Positions 25,012 through 33,241 of a stretch of 64,000 nt of DNA are shown in pieces. A program made the position numbers and the translations under genes. Under the pieces are notes generated by a model. The model saw only the letters and a list, made by a program, of their open reading frames with translations. It was not told the origin of the DNA and made no database searches. Position 1 is the stretch's first letter, and the number at the start of each line of letters is the position of its first letter. This DNA is from Mucilaginibacter sp. OK098 (GTDB lineage: Bacteria > Bacteroidota > Bacteroidia > Sphingobacteriales > Sphingobacteriaceae), in NCBI RefSeq assembly GCF_900142915.1, contig NZ_FRCM01000003.1, forward strand, positions 680,273 through 744,272, given 5' to 3'.

Positions 25012-27270
25012 ATGCAGCGCCCCAATCTTAAAAACATACACATTAATCCTAAATATATCCGCATAGCGGCAATTGTATTAGCTTCCCTGTTTGTTTTGCT
25101 TTTGATAGGTGGCTACATTGCCTATTCAAAACGCGAAACCCTGCTTCAAAAGGCTATCGCCAAAGCAAAGGCGACTGCCCGCAGCACTTATAATTTAGAC
25201 CTGGAAATAGGCTCGGCGCATTTTACAGGGCTCAGCACAGTGGCATTTACAAATATTACAGTCGTGCCAGACCATCGCGACAGCTTATTAAGCATCAAAG
25301 AGTTCCGGGTAAGCATTAAGTTGTTTCCGCTGATATTTGGCACTGTTAAACTGGCCGATGTAGAATTACAACAGGGCCATTTAAACCTAACCGACATAAA
25401 GCATGTAAAAAACTTCGATTTTCTTTTTAAAAAGAAAAGAGATTCTACCATAAAAACAAAGGTTGATCTTGCCGAGCTATCTCATAACCTGATCAACCAG
25501 TTGCTTTACAAGATCCCGGATAACCTGAAGCTGAATAACTTTTTGGTATCGTTTAAAAACGACAGCAATAGTTTTACGGCGCTGGCACAATCGGCAATAA
25601 TAAAAGACGGACAGCTAACCTCAACCATCAACATAAATAATGGCCTGGCGCTTTGGCATTTTGACGGACGGATGCACCCGTCAGACAAAGACATTGATGT
25701 TAAGCTTTATGCCGATGGTAAAAAAGTGGAGATCCCATTTATTGAAAAGCGTTTCCATTTAAAAGTAACATTTGATACGGTAAGCACCCGTTTAAGCAAG
25801 GTTGAGCATAGCGATGGAGAGACCCGCATTTATGGTTATTGGGGAGTAAGCAACCTGCTTATTAATCAGCCCGGGCTTTCAGGCAACGATATAGTTATCC
25901 CAAACGGGGGTATAGACGCCAACTTATTTGTGGGCCAAAATTATTTATCGCTGGATAGCTCATCAACCATTCATCTGAAAAAAATAACGGCACATCCTTA
26001 TATAAAATACACGCTTAACCCGGTTAAAATTTACGAGCTAAAGCTTAATACCGGCTGGCTTAATGCCCAGGATATTTTCGATTCATTCCCAACGGGGATG
26101 TTTGAATCGCTGGATGGAATTAAGGTTGCCGGCAAGCTCAATTATAAACTCAATTTCTTTTTAAATAATGCGAGTCCGGATGACGTTCAGTTTGATTCGC
26201 GCCTGGATAAGGATGGGTTTAACATTATAAAATATGGCAAAACCGATCTGACCAAATTAAACAAGGTTTTTGTTTATACGCCTTACGAAAAGGGGAAACC
26301 AATGGGGCCGCACATAATCGGGCCCGAAAACTCTTATTACACCCCATTAGAAGACATTTCGCCCAACCTGCGCAATGCGGTAATGACAGCCGAAGATCCT
26401 TCTTTTTATAGTAATCATGGCTTTGTTGAGGAATCGATCCGTAAATCGCTGGCTACCGATTTCAAGGATAAAAAGTTTAAGCGGGGTGGCAGCACTATAT
26501 CTATGCAACTGGTTAAAAACACTTTTTTAAGCCGCGAAAAAACGCTTTCACGTAAAATTGAAGAGATCCTGATCGTTTGGATGATTGAGAACAACCGGAT
26601 AATGAGCAAAAACCGGATGCTGGAGGTTTATTTTAATATTATTGAATGGGGTCGTAATATTTACGGAATTGGCGAAGCATCAAGGTATTATTTTGGTAAA
26701 TCGCCGGCAGAGCTCACCATCGGCGAAAGTATTTATTTGGCAAGCATTGTGCCACATCCTAAAACCGGCTTATATTCATTTATGCCCGATGGCACGCTAA
26801 GGCCGGGACTATCGGGCTATTTTAACCTGATAGGAAACCTGATGGCCGGGCACGGAAAGGCACAAAGGGATAGCAGCAACTATGGTTTTTATGACGTGCG
26901 TTTGCGGGAAGGCCTGCGGCGTGAGGTAGCCCCGGTTAGTACTACTGTAGCCGATAGCCTGATGAAGCAAAATGATGACGATGCTGCTGTTCCATTGGTT
27001 CCCGTTGAGCCGGAAGTAAAGAAGCCAACATTTTTTCAGCGATTATTTGGCAAAAAGGATACCACAGCCAAAAAGGAAGAAATAAAGAAGGTTGATGCAA
27101 AAGAAAAGCTAAAGGCGGATATTGAAAAGCTGAAAGACGAAGAAAAACGAAAAGAGGCATTAATTGATACCGCCGGAAAAACCAGGAAAGACATTCGCCA
27201 GGAAAAGAGAAGGCTGCGAAACGAGGAAAAGGACGCTGAGAAAGTTTTGAAGGAACTGGTTAAGGAGTAG
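25012..27270 (+). CDS. Monofunctional GT51 transglycosylase with AsmA-like N-terminal region
   Basis: 752 residues. A membrane helix lies at about 17-38, then a long AsmA-like beta region to about 410 (repeated short strands such as LDLEIGSAHFTGLSTVAF). Residues about 435-620 are the GT51 glycosyltransferase with all blocks: AEDPSFYSNHGF with the catalytic Glu, GGSTISMQLVKN, RKIEEILIVWMIE, and KNRMLEVYFNIIEWG. No transpeptidase domain follows; the end (about 665-752) is a charged coiled coil. It should polymerise lipid II glycan strands in the periplasm. The AsmA-like region is unusual for MtgA-type enzymes (about 240 residues) and may link the enzyme to envelope lipid transport or scaffolding. 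Confidence 0.85.
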   Translation: MQRPNLKNIHINPKYIRIAAIVLASLFVLLLIGGYIAYSKRETLLQKAIAKAKATARSTYNLDLEIGSAHFTGLSTVAFTNITVVPDHRDSLLSIKEFRVSIKLFPLIFGTVKLADVELQQGHLNLTDIKHVKNFDFLFKKKRDSTIKTKVDLAELSHNLINQLLYKIPDNLKLNNFLVSFKNDSNSFTALAQSAIIKDGQLTSTININNGLALWHFDGRMHPSDKDIDVKLYADGKKVEIPFIEKRFHLKVTFDTVSTRLSKVEHSDGETRIYGYWGVSNLLINQPGLSGNDIVIPNGGIDANLFVGQNYLSLDSSSTIHLKKITAHPYIKYTLNPVKIYELKLNTGWLNAQDIFDSFPTGMFESLDGIKVAGKLNYKLNFFLNNASPDDVQFDSRLDKDGFNIIKYGKTDLTKLNKVFVYTPYEKGKPMGPHIIGPENSYYTPLEDISPNLRNAVMTAEDPSFYSNHGFVEESIRKSLATDFKDKKFKRGGSTISMQLVKNTFLSREKTLSRKIEEILIVWMIENNRIMSKNRMLEVYFNIIEWGRNIYGIGEASRYYFGKSPAELTIGESIYLASIVPHPKTGLYSFMPDGTLRPGLSGYFNLIGNLMAGHGKAQRDSSNYGFYDVRLREGLRREVAPVSTTVADSLMKQNDDDAAVPLVPVEPEVKKPTFFQRLFGKKDTTAKKEEIKKVDAKEKLKADIEKLKDEEKRKEALIDTAGKTRKDIRQEKRRLRNEEKDAEKVLKELVKE

Positions 27271-27348
27271 TTTTCAGTTGGCAGTTAGTTAATGGTTTAT
27301 AGGCACTTGCCTTGGTTAGTTCGCCTTTTCTTTACTGCAAACTGAAAA
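27271..27348. repeat. Inverted repeat between convergent genes
   Basis: TTTTCAGTT (27271-27279) and AACTGAAAA (27340-27348) form the arms. Related words (GGCAGTTAG, GGCAACTGC) extend the similarity on both sides. It lies between the stops of the GT51 and LacI genes. Confidence 0.45.
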
Positions 27349-27374
27349 CCGGCAACTGCAAACTATTCTTAAGA

Positions 27375-28385
27375 TCAACCACCTGATGATTTCCTGATAA
27401 ACAGCTTCGACTTCAACACATGTTCTTTTTTGCTGACGGGTTGCCCTTTACTTTCAAGTTCATCAAACAACAAGGTGGCTGCCTTAATACCCATTTCATA
27501 GGCGGGCTGGGTAATGGTTGAAAGCGGGGGGCATAGTAATGGCGCAATACCCAGACTGGAGAAGCTGATAACTTTCAAGTCGCGGGGGATATTGATGTTC
27601 ATATCATTGCACACGTAATAGGTGGCGAAGGCCAAGCGTTCAACAGAGCTAAAAATGCCATCGGGTTTAATCTCTTCCAGTACCTTTTTAAGTATGGTGT
27701 AGTTTATCTTTTCGTCATTACTGCAATCAATTATCAGCTCATCATTAAATGGAATATTGTGCTTTTGTAAAGCATCAACATAACCCTGCATCCGCACTTT
27801 ACCAATTGAAATACTTTTGTTTACAACTAAATAAGCTATTTTTTTACACCCGGTTTTAAGCAAATGCTCGGTGGCGTCAAAGCTGCTGTCATAGTCATTA
27901 GTGGTAACCTTTGCCGCTTCAATATCTTCGTAAACACGGTCGAAAAACACTACCGGGATGTTTTTTTGTTCAAGCTTGCGTAAATAATTATGGTCATTAG
28001 CCTCGCCGGATACCGACATGATGATACCGTCAACTTTGCCATTATTGAGATAATTTACGAATGAAACTTCCTTTTCAAAAACATCATCGGTACGGTAAAG
28101 CAAAATATAAAAACCCTTTTTGCGGGCAATTTCTTCAATCCCATTTATAGCCTGAGAAAAGAAATCGTTGGTTATTTCAGGAATAATTACGGCAAGGGTA
28201 CGGCTCTTTTTATCGCGCAAGTTACTTGCGTAGTGATTTGGCAAAAAATTATGCTCGCGGGCATACGCTAAAATTTTCTCTTTAGTGTCCTTATTAATAT
28301 CGGAATTGCCATTAAATGCCCTTGAAATAGTAGAAGTTGAGATATTTAATTCTTTAGCAAGGATCTTGATATTAATATTATCCAT
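27375..28385 (-). CDS. LacI-family transcriptional regulator
   Basis: 336 residues, full length. The N-terminal headpiece is complete: IKILAKELNISTSTISRAFN, hinge region to FLPNHYASNLR. The sugar-binding domain begins RTLAVIIPEITNDFFSQ and contains FDRVYEDIEAAKV and TTNDYDSS. The ligand is likely a sugar or nucleoside. No sugar operon is adjacent: neighbours are GT51 (convergent) and a receiver protein (divergent), so the regulon is unknown; scattered hydrolases at 12-24 kb are possible targets. TACATTTG on its strand at 28414-28421 is a good -7 box. Confidence 0.93.
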   Translation of the reverse strand: MDNINIKILAKELNISTSTISRAFNGNSDINKDTKEKILAYAREHNFLPNHYASNLRDKKSRTLAVIIPEITNDFFSQAINGIEEIARKKGFYILLYRTDDVFEKEVSFVNYLNNGKVDGIIMSVSGEANDHNYLRKLEQKNIPVVFFDRVYEDIEAAKVTTNDYDSSFDATEHLLKTGCKKIAYLVVNKSISIGKVRMQGYVDALQKHNIPFNDELIIDCSNDEKINYTILKKVLEEIKPDGIFSSVERLAFATYYVCNDMNINIPRDLKVISFSSLGIAPLLCPPLSTITQPAYEMGIKAATLLFDELESKGQPVSKKEHVLKSKLFIRKSSGG

Positions 28386-28413
28386 TTTTCGGGCCGGCTG
28401 TTTTTGTGGTTAC

Positions 28414-28421
28414 CAAATGTA
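28414..28421 (-). promoter_or_regulatory. -7 box of LacI gene
   Basis: Minus-strand TACATTTG, an exact TAnnTTTG, lies 29 bp before the ATG at 28385. A TTTG is present 23 bp further up, slightly too far. Confidence 0.4.
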
Positions 28422-28581
28422 GTAAAAGTGGTTTATTACGATACCAAATCAATTTATTATTGTGTAAATATAGTCAGCGCATTGTTAAAACATCAAAATC
28501 AGGCAGTTATATCTTCTAATTTTTACATGTGGCATATCATTTGCGCTATATATAATACCTGCAATATTAAGCAGAAATACT

Positions 28582-28947
28582 ATGGCAAAGAAAATATTGA
28601 TAGTTGACAATAATTTGTTAATGATTGAGGTTATGACTTACATATTGATCAACAATGGCTATGAAGTATTTGCCATATCCAGCGGCAGTGAAGTCTTCGA
28701 TCGTATTAAAACAGCGCATCCCGACCTTATTATTTTAGATGCCACACTACCGGGGATAAATGGAAAAGAGATCTGCCAGTTAATCAAGCTAAATAAAACC
28801 ACGCAAAATCTGCCCGTTATCATATGTTCGGGCGATGAATCAATCAATGAGTCGTTAAAACAGAAAGGTGCGCCGGATGATGTATTGCAGAAACCCTTTG
28901 ATATTAATTGTTTGATAGAGAAAGTGGAGTACCAACTGGCCGCATGA
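28582..28947 (+). CDS. Stand-alone response-regulator receiver domain
   Basis: 121 residues, one CheY-like domain and no output domain. D53 (ILDATLPG) is the phosphoacceptor; S83 (ICSGD) and K104 (LQKPF) complete the switch. The acidic pocket is D9-N10 rather than the usual Asp-Asp pair, which may alter metal binding. No histidine kinase is adjacent. It probably works in a phosphorelay or by protein contact. Divergent from lacI. Confidence 0.92.
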   Translation: MAKKILIVDNNLLMIEVMTYILINNGYEVFAISSGSEVFDRIKTAHPDLIILDATLPGINGKEICQLIKLNKTTQNLPVIICSGDESINESLKQKGAPDDVLQKPFDINCLIEKVEYQLAA

Positions 28948-29072
28948 ATATAGGAAGCATTGGCTCTTTTGCCCTCTGGTTTTTTAATCGTAATTTCTAA
29001 CCAGCGTTTTATCCATTCATTGCGTAATTGATTAAAAGAGATTTATATAGGTCGCTTTTTAATCATCATCCA

Positions 29073-29338
29073 ATGGCAGTATTTGTAAACCAATTAAAAA
29101 AATATTTTTCGTTCGACTGGGTTTTCTCAGAAAGTGATTACACAGAAAAAAGAGAAAGCGTTCCCTGCAGCTTATTTTTAGAAAACCGTGAAAACTATAC
29201 CGGCTTTTATATTGATATAGGCACCCTTCACCCTTACCCATTTTTACGAAATATTAAGTTGACCCTGCTGGTACTATTACGCAGCAAAGTGATGAAACGC
29301 TGGGTAATAATGAAATTATTTTTATAAAAAGAAAGTAA
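29073..29338 (+). pseudogene. Remnant of an FkbM-like methyltransferase
   Basis: The frame from the ATG at 29073 reads MAVFVNQLKKYFSFDWVF and reaches YTGFYIDIGTLHPYPF, which resembles the SAM-binding motif of FkbM methyltransferases (GFYVDxGAxHP). After about 62 codons it becomes an implausible hydrophobic run. From 29261 a different frame reads DPAGTITQQSDETL and ends NNEIIFIKRK at the stop 29336-29338, like an FkbM C-terminus. The body of the enzyme (normally 200-250 residues) is missing. I read this as a gene with an internal deletion plus frame change. The assignment rests on short motifs. Confidence 0.45.
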
Positions 29339-29487
29339 TGGCTTTTAGGCGGATGAATGCAACACATATTACCCAATTGAAAAACGCAGAAATGCCCCAC
29401 CTCCCTTTCGCGTATGCTGCGGTGGGTACGCCTCTTTAATTATCTGAACAACTCCATTAAAATTTCATTACGCTATTTCGGTTTATT

Positions 29488-30729
29488 TCACATTTTCATT
29501 CCAGCCATACTGTTATCACTCCCATTTTTAAATATGGCTTCACTATTCAATAAATAAGCACCATTAGTAACCACAATATCCCCGGCATTTAACCCTGAAA
29601 TAACGGGCACGTAGCTTTGATTACCATTTCCGGATTTTATTACCCGGGATGAAAAACTACCGTCTGAATTCTTTACCCATACTTTGCTGCCATTGCCATC
29701 TGTCAAAATTGCTGTTGCAGGCACGGCTAAAGAACGGCTTGAGCCACCTGCAATCGAAATATAGGCCAGCATTCCGGGCCGGATCAGTCCTTGCGGATTG
29801 GAGATACTGATCCTTACCAAATCCACTTTGGAGGCCTTTGATAATTCAGGATTTATAAATTCAATTTTACCATTAATTACCTGGCCGCTCAAATCGGGGA
29901 AAGAAACGCTTACCCGGGCATTTTCCTTATAGTTATTTGTTTCACTGGCATACAGTTGGGCTTCTACCCATAAATCACTTAATGTTTGTGTTTTCAGGAT
30001 AGACATCCCCTCAGTTACATAGTCCCCTTCATGAACCGCTATCTCACTAACGGTCCCGCTAACTTTACTTAATACAGTAGTAGTAGCAGATACTTTTCCG
30101 GAAGCTGCTATGTTCCTGATCTGCGCCGGCGACAGGCCCCAAAGCTGCAGCTTGTTTTCGGCAGCACTAATCAGTTGCTGATAATCCACATCCGGGTTAT
30201 GCAACATTTTTTGCTGTTGCTTGGCCAGCAGGTATTCTTTTTCCGCTTCTTGCAGGTCTTCACTGTAAATGGAATAAACCGGCTGGCCAACCGATATTTT
30301 CTCGCCGGTAGTTCTCACGAATAATTGCTGTACCCGGCCAGCTAATCTTGCACTCAGTTCTTCCGCTTTATTTTCGTCTGTAGTTACTGTTCCTGTTAAT
30401 GTTTTTTCGCTCCCTACGTTTTCTTCCCGTATCGTGTCAGTTTGGATCCCTGCCAGTTGAATTTGTGTGGCTGTTAACCTGATCTTGGTCAGATCCATAT
30501 TATTCCCGGTCACTTCCACTTTGATCAGCTTCATGCCGCAGATGGGGCAGTTGCCCGGATGATCTTCATGGATCTGCGGGTGCATGGAGCAAGTATAATA
30601 GGCTTTGTTTGATGCCTTAGCAACTGTAGTTTTTGGTTTTTGGGTGCAGGCTACAAAAAGCACCGCTGTCAATACCATAAAGGCTAAAAACGCGATTGTG
30701 CTTAATCTTAAAAAATGTTTCTTATTCAT
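29488..30729 (-). CDS. CusB-type RND efflux periplasmic adaptor, copy 2
   Basis: 413 residues, last gene of the efflux operon. A lipoprotein signal ends in LFVAC (C28). A heavy-metal-binding domain lies at about 44-70 (YYTCSMHPQIHEDHPGNCP, then CGMKLIK). The HlyD-like core follows: LAGRVQQLFVRTTGEKISVG as lipoyl half, an alpha-hairpin around AEKEYLLAKQQQKML, then beta-barrel and membrane-proximal domains ending with LNAGDIVVTNGAYLL. It should link the pump to the outer-membrane channel and hand over metal. Its start overlaps the end of the other adaptor by 8 bp, so the two are translationally coupled. Confidence 0.88.
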   Translation of the reverse strand: MNKKHFLRLSTIAFLAFMVLTAVLFVACTQKPKTTVAKASNKAYYTCSMHPQIHEDHPGNCPICGMKLIKVEVTGNNMDLTKIRLTATQIQLAGIQTDTIREENVGSEKTLTGTVTTDENKAEELSARLAGRVQQLFVRTTGEKISVGQPVYSIYSEDLQEAEKEYLLAKQQQKMLHNPDVDYQQLISAAENKLQLWGLSPAQIRNIAASGKVSATTTVLSKVSGTVSEIAVHEGDYVTEGMSILKTQTLSDLWVEAQLYASETNNYKENARVSVSFPDLSGQVINGKIEFINPELSKASKVDLVRISISNPQGLIRPGMLAYISIAGGSSRSLAVPATAILTDGNGSKVWVKNSDGSFSSRVIKSGNGNQSYVPVISGLNAGDIVVTNGAYLLNSEAIFKNGSDNSMAGMKM

Positions 30730-31978
30730 GGCTTTGCGTTTTAATAAAGCTTTCGCTGTCTGTTAAATATTGGGCATTGGACGCCAGGCTATCGGTTGCG
30801 GATAAGCCTTTTGTGATTTGCGTTTCGTTACCATTAGTTGCGCCTGTTGTTACCTGGTGGGCCTTGTATGACGCACCGTTTTTTAGCCAGACGACTTGTG
30901 TTCGCCCTAAATCAACCAGGGCAGATCGGGGTATCCATAAACCATTTGTGCTGCCGGTTTGTATAGTAGCTTTTACAATGCTGTTTACTTTCAAACCGTG
31001 ATCCATATTGTCCAAATAAACCCGAATGCTGGTTGTTTTATCACCATCCTGCAAAACAGGCTCGATAAAATTAACCTTTCCGGTGATGCTCTTACCCGGC
31101 AAGTCAGGCAACGTAATGGTAACCTGCTGGTTTAATTTCAAAGCAGCAACAGCTGAGCGGTCAATTTTCAGGATAGCCCAAAGCTTGTGCGGATTGACCA
31201 CATTAAATAAATTCTGCCCTTTTTCTACATACATTCCCTCTCTGACAGATAGCGGCAAATTGTTTGCAAAATCTGATGGCGTCTCTGTTGATGCAGCACC
31301 TGCCATCTGGCTATGCGCCACATCGTGTACATGGCCCGCATAGGGGCTGTAAATCGGCAAGCTATAAAAGGCTTTCCCGGTTTTAACAACCTGGTTAACC
31401 TGTTCATAGTTCATACCCAGCAGCAATAATTTTTGTCTTGCAGCATCTATTAATCCTGTTTCCTGTGCTGAGTTTTTTGTTAAATAAATTAAATCCTGCT
31501 GAGCAGTTACTAAATCAGGGCTATATATATCAAAGATGCGCTGGCCCCGGTGGATTTCCTGGAAGGCATATTTGACGTACAACTTTTCAATGCGGCCCGA
31601 AAAGCGGGAAGCGATGTTGTTAAATGTCCGTGTATCGAAGTCAAGGTAACCCTGTGCTGAGATTGTTGCCGGGATTTCCTTTTGTTCGGGTGTAATAGCA
31701 GCTACGGCTGATAAAACAGCTGTATTAACCGGTTGTAAAACCGTATTGAGGCTGATGCCCGAGCCCTCACTGGCCTGGCCGGATTTTTTTACCAGCGTCA
31801 TTCCGCAAATCGGGCAGCTGCCGGGATGGTCTTCCATGATCTGCGGGTGCATCGGGCAGGTGTATTTTACATCAGTTTTAACCTGCGCTTTAGCCGGTTC
31901 TTTTTTTTGATCAGAACAGGCAGCGAACAACAACGTGCCTAACAGCAGGCTAATCGTTATGATTTTAATATTTTTCAT
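30722..31978 (-). CDS. CusB-type RND efflux periplasmic adaptor, copy 1
   Basis: 418 residues. The lipobox is LFAAC (C21). A heavy-metal-binding domain lies at about 39-64 ([27 protein letters not shown]). The adaptor core has FSGRIEKLYVKYAFQEIHRG (lipoyl), a helical hairpin (VTAQQDLIYLTKNSAQETG) and a barrel with VYLDNMDHGLKVNSIVKAT. It overlaps the channel gene by 4 bp (ATGA) and the second adaptor by 8 bp. Two different adaptors in one operon may form a mixed hexamer or serve under different conditions. Confidence 0.88.
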   Translation of the reverse strand: MKNIKIITISLLLGTLLFAACSDQKKEPAKAQVKTDVKYTCPMHPQIMEDHPGSCPICGMTLVKKSGQASEGSGISLNTVLQPVNTAVLSAVAAITPEQKEIPATISAQGYLDFDTRTFNNIASRFSGRIEKLYVKYAFQEIHRGQRIFDIYSPDLVTAQQDLIYLTKNSAQETGLIDAARQKLLLLGMNYEQVNQVVKTGKAFYSLPIYSPYAGHVHDVAHSQMAGAASTETPSDFANNLPLSVREGMYVEKGQNLFNVVNPHKLWAILKIDRSAVAALKLNQQVTITLPDLPGKSITGKVNFIEPVLQDGDKTTSIRVYLDNMDHGLKVNSIVKATIQTGSTNGLWIPRSALVDLGRTQVVWLKNGASYKAHQVTTGATNGNETQITKGLSATDSLASNAQYLTDSESFIKTQSHE

Positions 31979-33237
31979 TTGTTCTGATTGTTTAGTGGTA
32001 GTGCCGCAGTTTCATTTTCCCTTTCATAAGCTACCTGTAAGGTTAAAAATTCCTGTAAACGTTCTAAGGCGTTCATTCTCGCTGTTTGCAGATCCTTAAT
32101 GACGAGTAATACAGATGGCAGGTCGCCGGTATTCTGATCGTAGGCCAGCAACGCCGTTTTATAACCATTCTGCAAGGCAGGAATAATATTTTGCTGATAG
32201 TTTTTTAACTGTCTTTTTTTGCTCCCCATTTCCGACCTGAAACCAGCCAGTTGTCCTTCGGCCTGGTTGAGTACATCCATTTTTTTCTGTTGTAATTCTT
32301 CTACTTCGTAACGGATCCCCTTCAGGTTAGCTTTATATTCTTTAGAAGCCCAGGGAACAATGGGTATGGTGACGGAAGCCATTAAGATATATTGGTTAGC
32401 ATAACCGCCATAGCTGATCATGTGTGCTGCCTGGATGCCGAAATCGGGCTTGCGTTTGCTGTATTCCATTTGCGCATTTAACCGCTGCAATTCAATATTC
32501 CGGTTAATCCCTTTAATATCACTTCGTGCATTTGCAAGTGCTGCGGTATCGGTTAGCTCACTTTCATATTCTCTTAATACAATAATGGTATCCACTATAA
32601 AGGCGGTTTGCTTATCCCTGTTCATCAGCGTATTGAGCGCGATGTTTTTTTGGCTGATCTCATTGTTTAATTGCTCACGGGTATTGTCCAGTTCGAACAG
32701 ATCTGCTTTAGCTTTGTAAATATTGGTCAACTTCTCCTTTCCATAAGTCAGCCTGATGTTCGCATCTTTGAGCATATATTCCAGCAGGCTTTGTGTGTTC
32801 TGCAATAAGATGAGTTTTTTCTCCAATACTACCCGTTCATAGTAATACTGTTTCGCCTGCGCGATCAGTTGATTTTTCAGATAATTCTTGTCCTCTGCTG
32901 TTACTTTAGACAGCCCTTTCATATAATCTTCTTTTGCCCGCAACTTTGCCGGGTTAGTGAACATCTGTTCGGCCTGGATCATGAATGAACCTCCATTAGG
33001 GCTAAACTGATATGGCACCTGGTACTGGCCTGCGCTAACCTTCGGTGCATCCAAACTTTTTGCACCGGTTGCATAGGCATCCTGTGCGCTGATCTTTGAA
33101 TCATAAGCCTGCAATGCCGGATTGGCGGCAACTCGAACCAAAACACTGTCTAATGGCAAACGCTGAACCTGTGCTTTTGCTGACACTACAGCGAAGCAGG
33201 CGAGCAGCGTAACTATAATTTGATATTTCGTTTTCAT
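31975..33237 (-). CDS. TolC-family outer-membrane efflux channel (CusC-like)
   Basis: 420 residues. The signal peptide ends near VSAKA. Two long helical repeats typical of TolC proteins are seen (LIAQAKQYYYERVVLEKKL; KADLFELDNTREQLNNEIS), with the second half starting NARSDIKGINRNIELQRLN. There is no lipobox, unlike E. coli CusC. It should form the trimeric channel through which the RND pump expels metal. It follows the pump gene by 4 bp and overlaps the first adaptor gene. Confidence 0.9.
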   Translation of the reverse strand: MKTKYQIIVTLLACFAVVSAKAQVQRLPLDSVLVRVAANPALQAYDSKISAQDAYATGAKSLDAPKVSAGQYQVPYQFSPNGGSFMIQAEQMFTNPAKLRAKEDYMKGLSKVTAEDKNYLKNQLIAQAKQYYYERVVLEKKLILLQNTQSLLEYMLKDANIRLTYGKEKLTNIYKAKADLFELDNTREQLNNEISQKNIALNTLMNRDKQTAFIVDTIIVLREYESELTDTAALANARSDIKGINRNIELQRLNAQMEYSKRKPDFGIQAAHMISYGGYANQYILMASVTIPIVPWASKEYKANLKGIRYEVEELQQKKMDVLNQAEGQLAGFRSEMGSKKRQLKNYQQNIIPALQNGYKTALLAYDQNTGDLPSVLLVIKDLQTARMNALERLQEFLTLQVAYERENETAALPLNNQNK

Positions 33238-33241
33238 GTTT

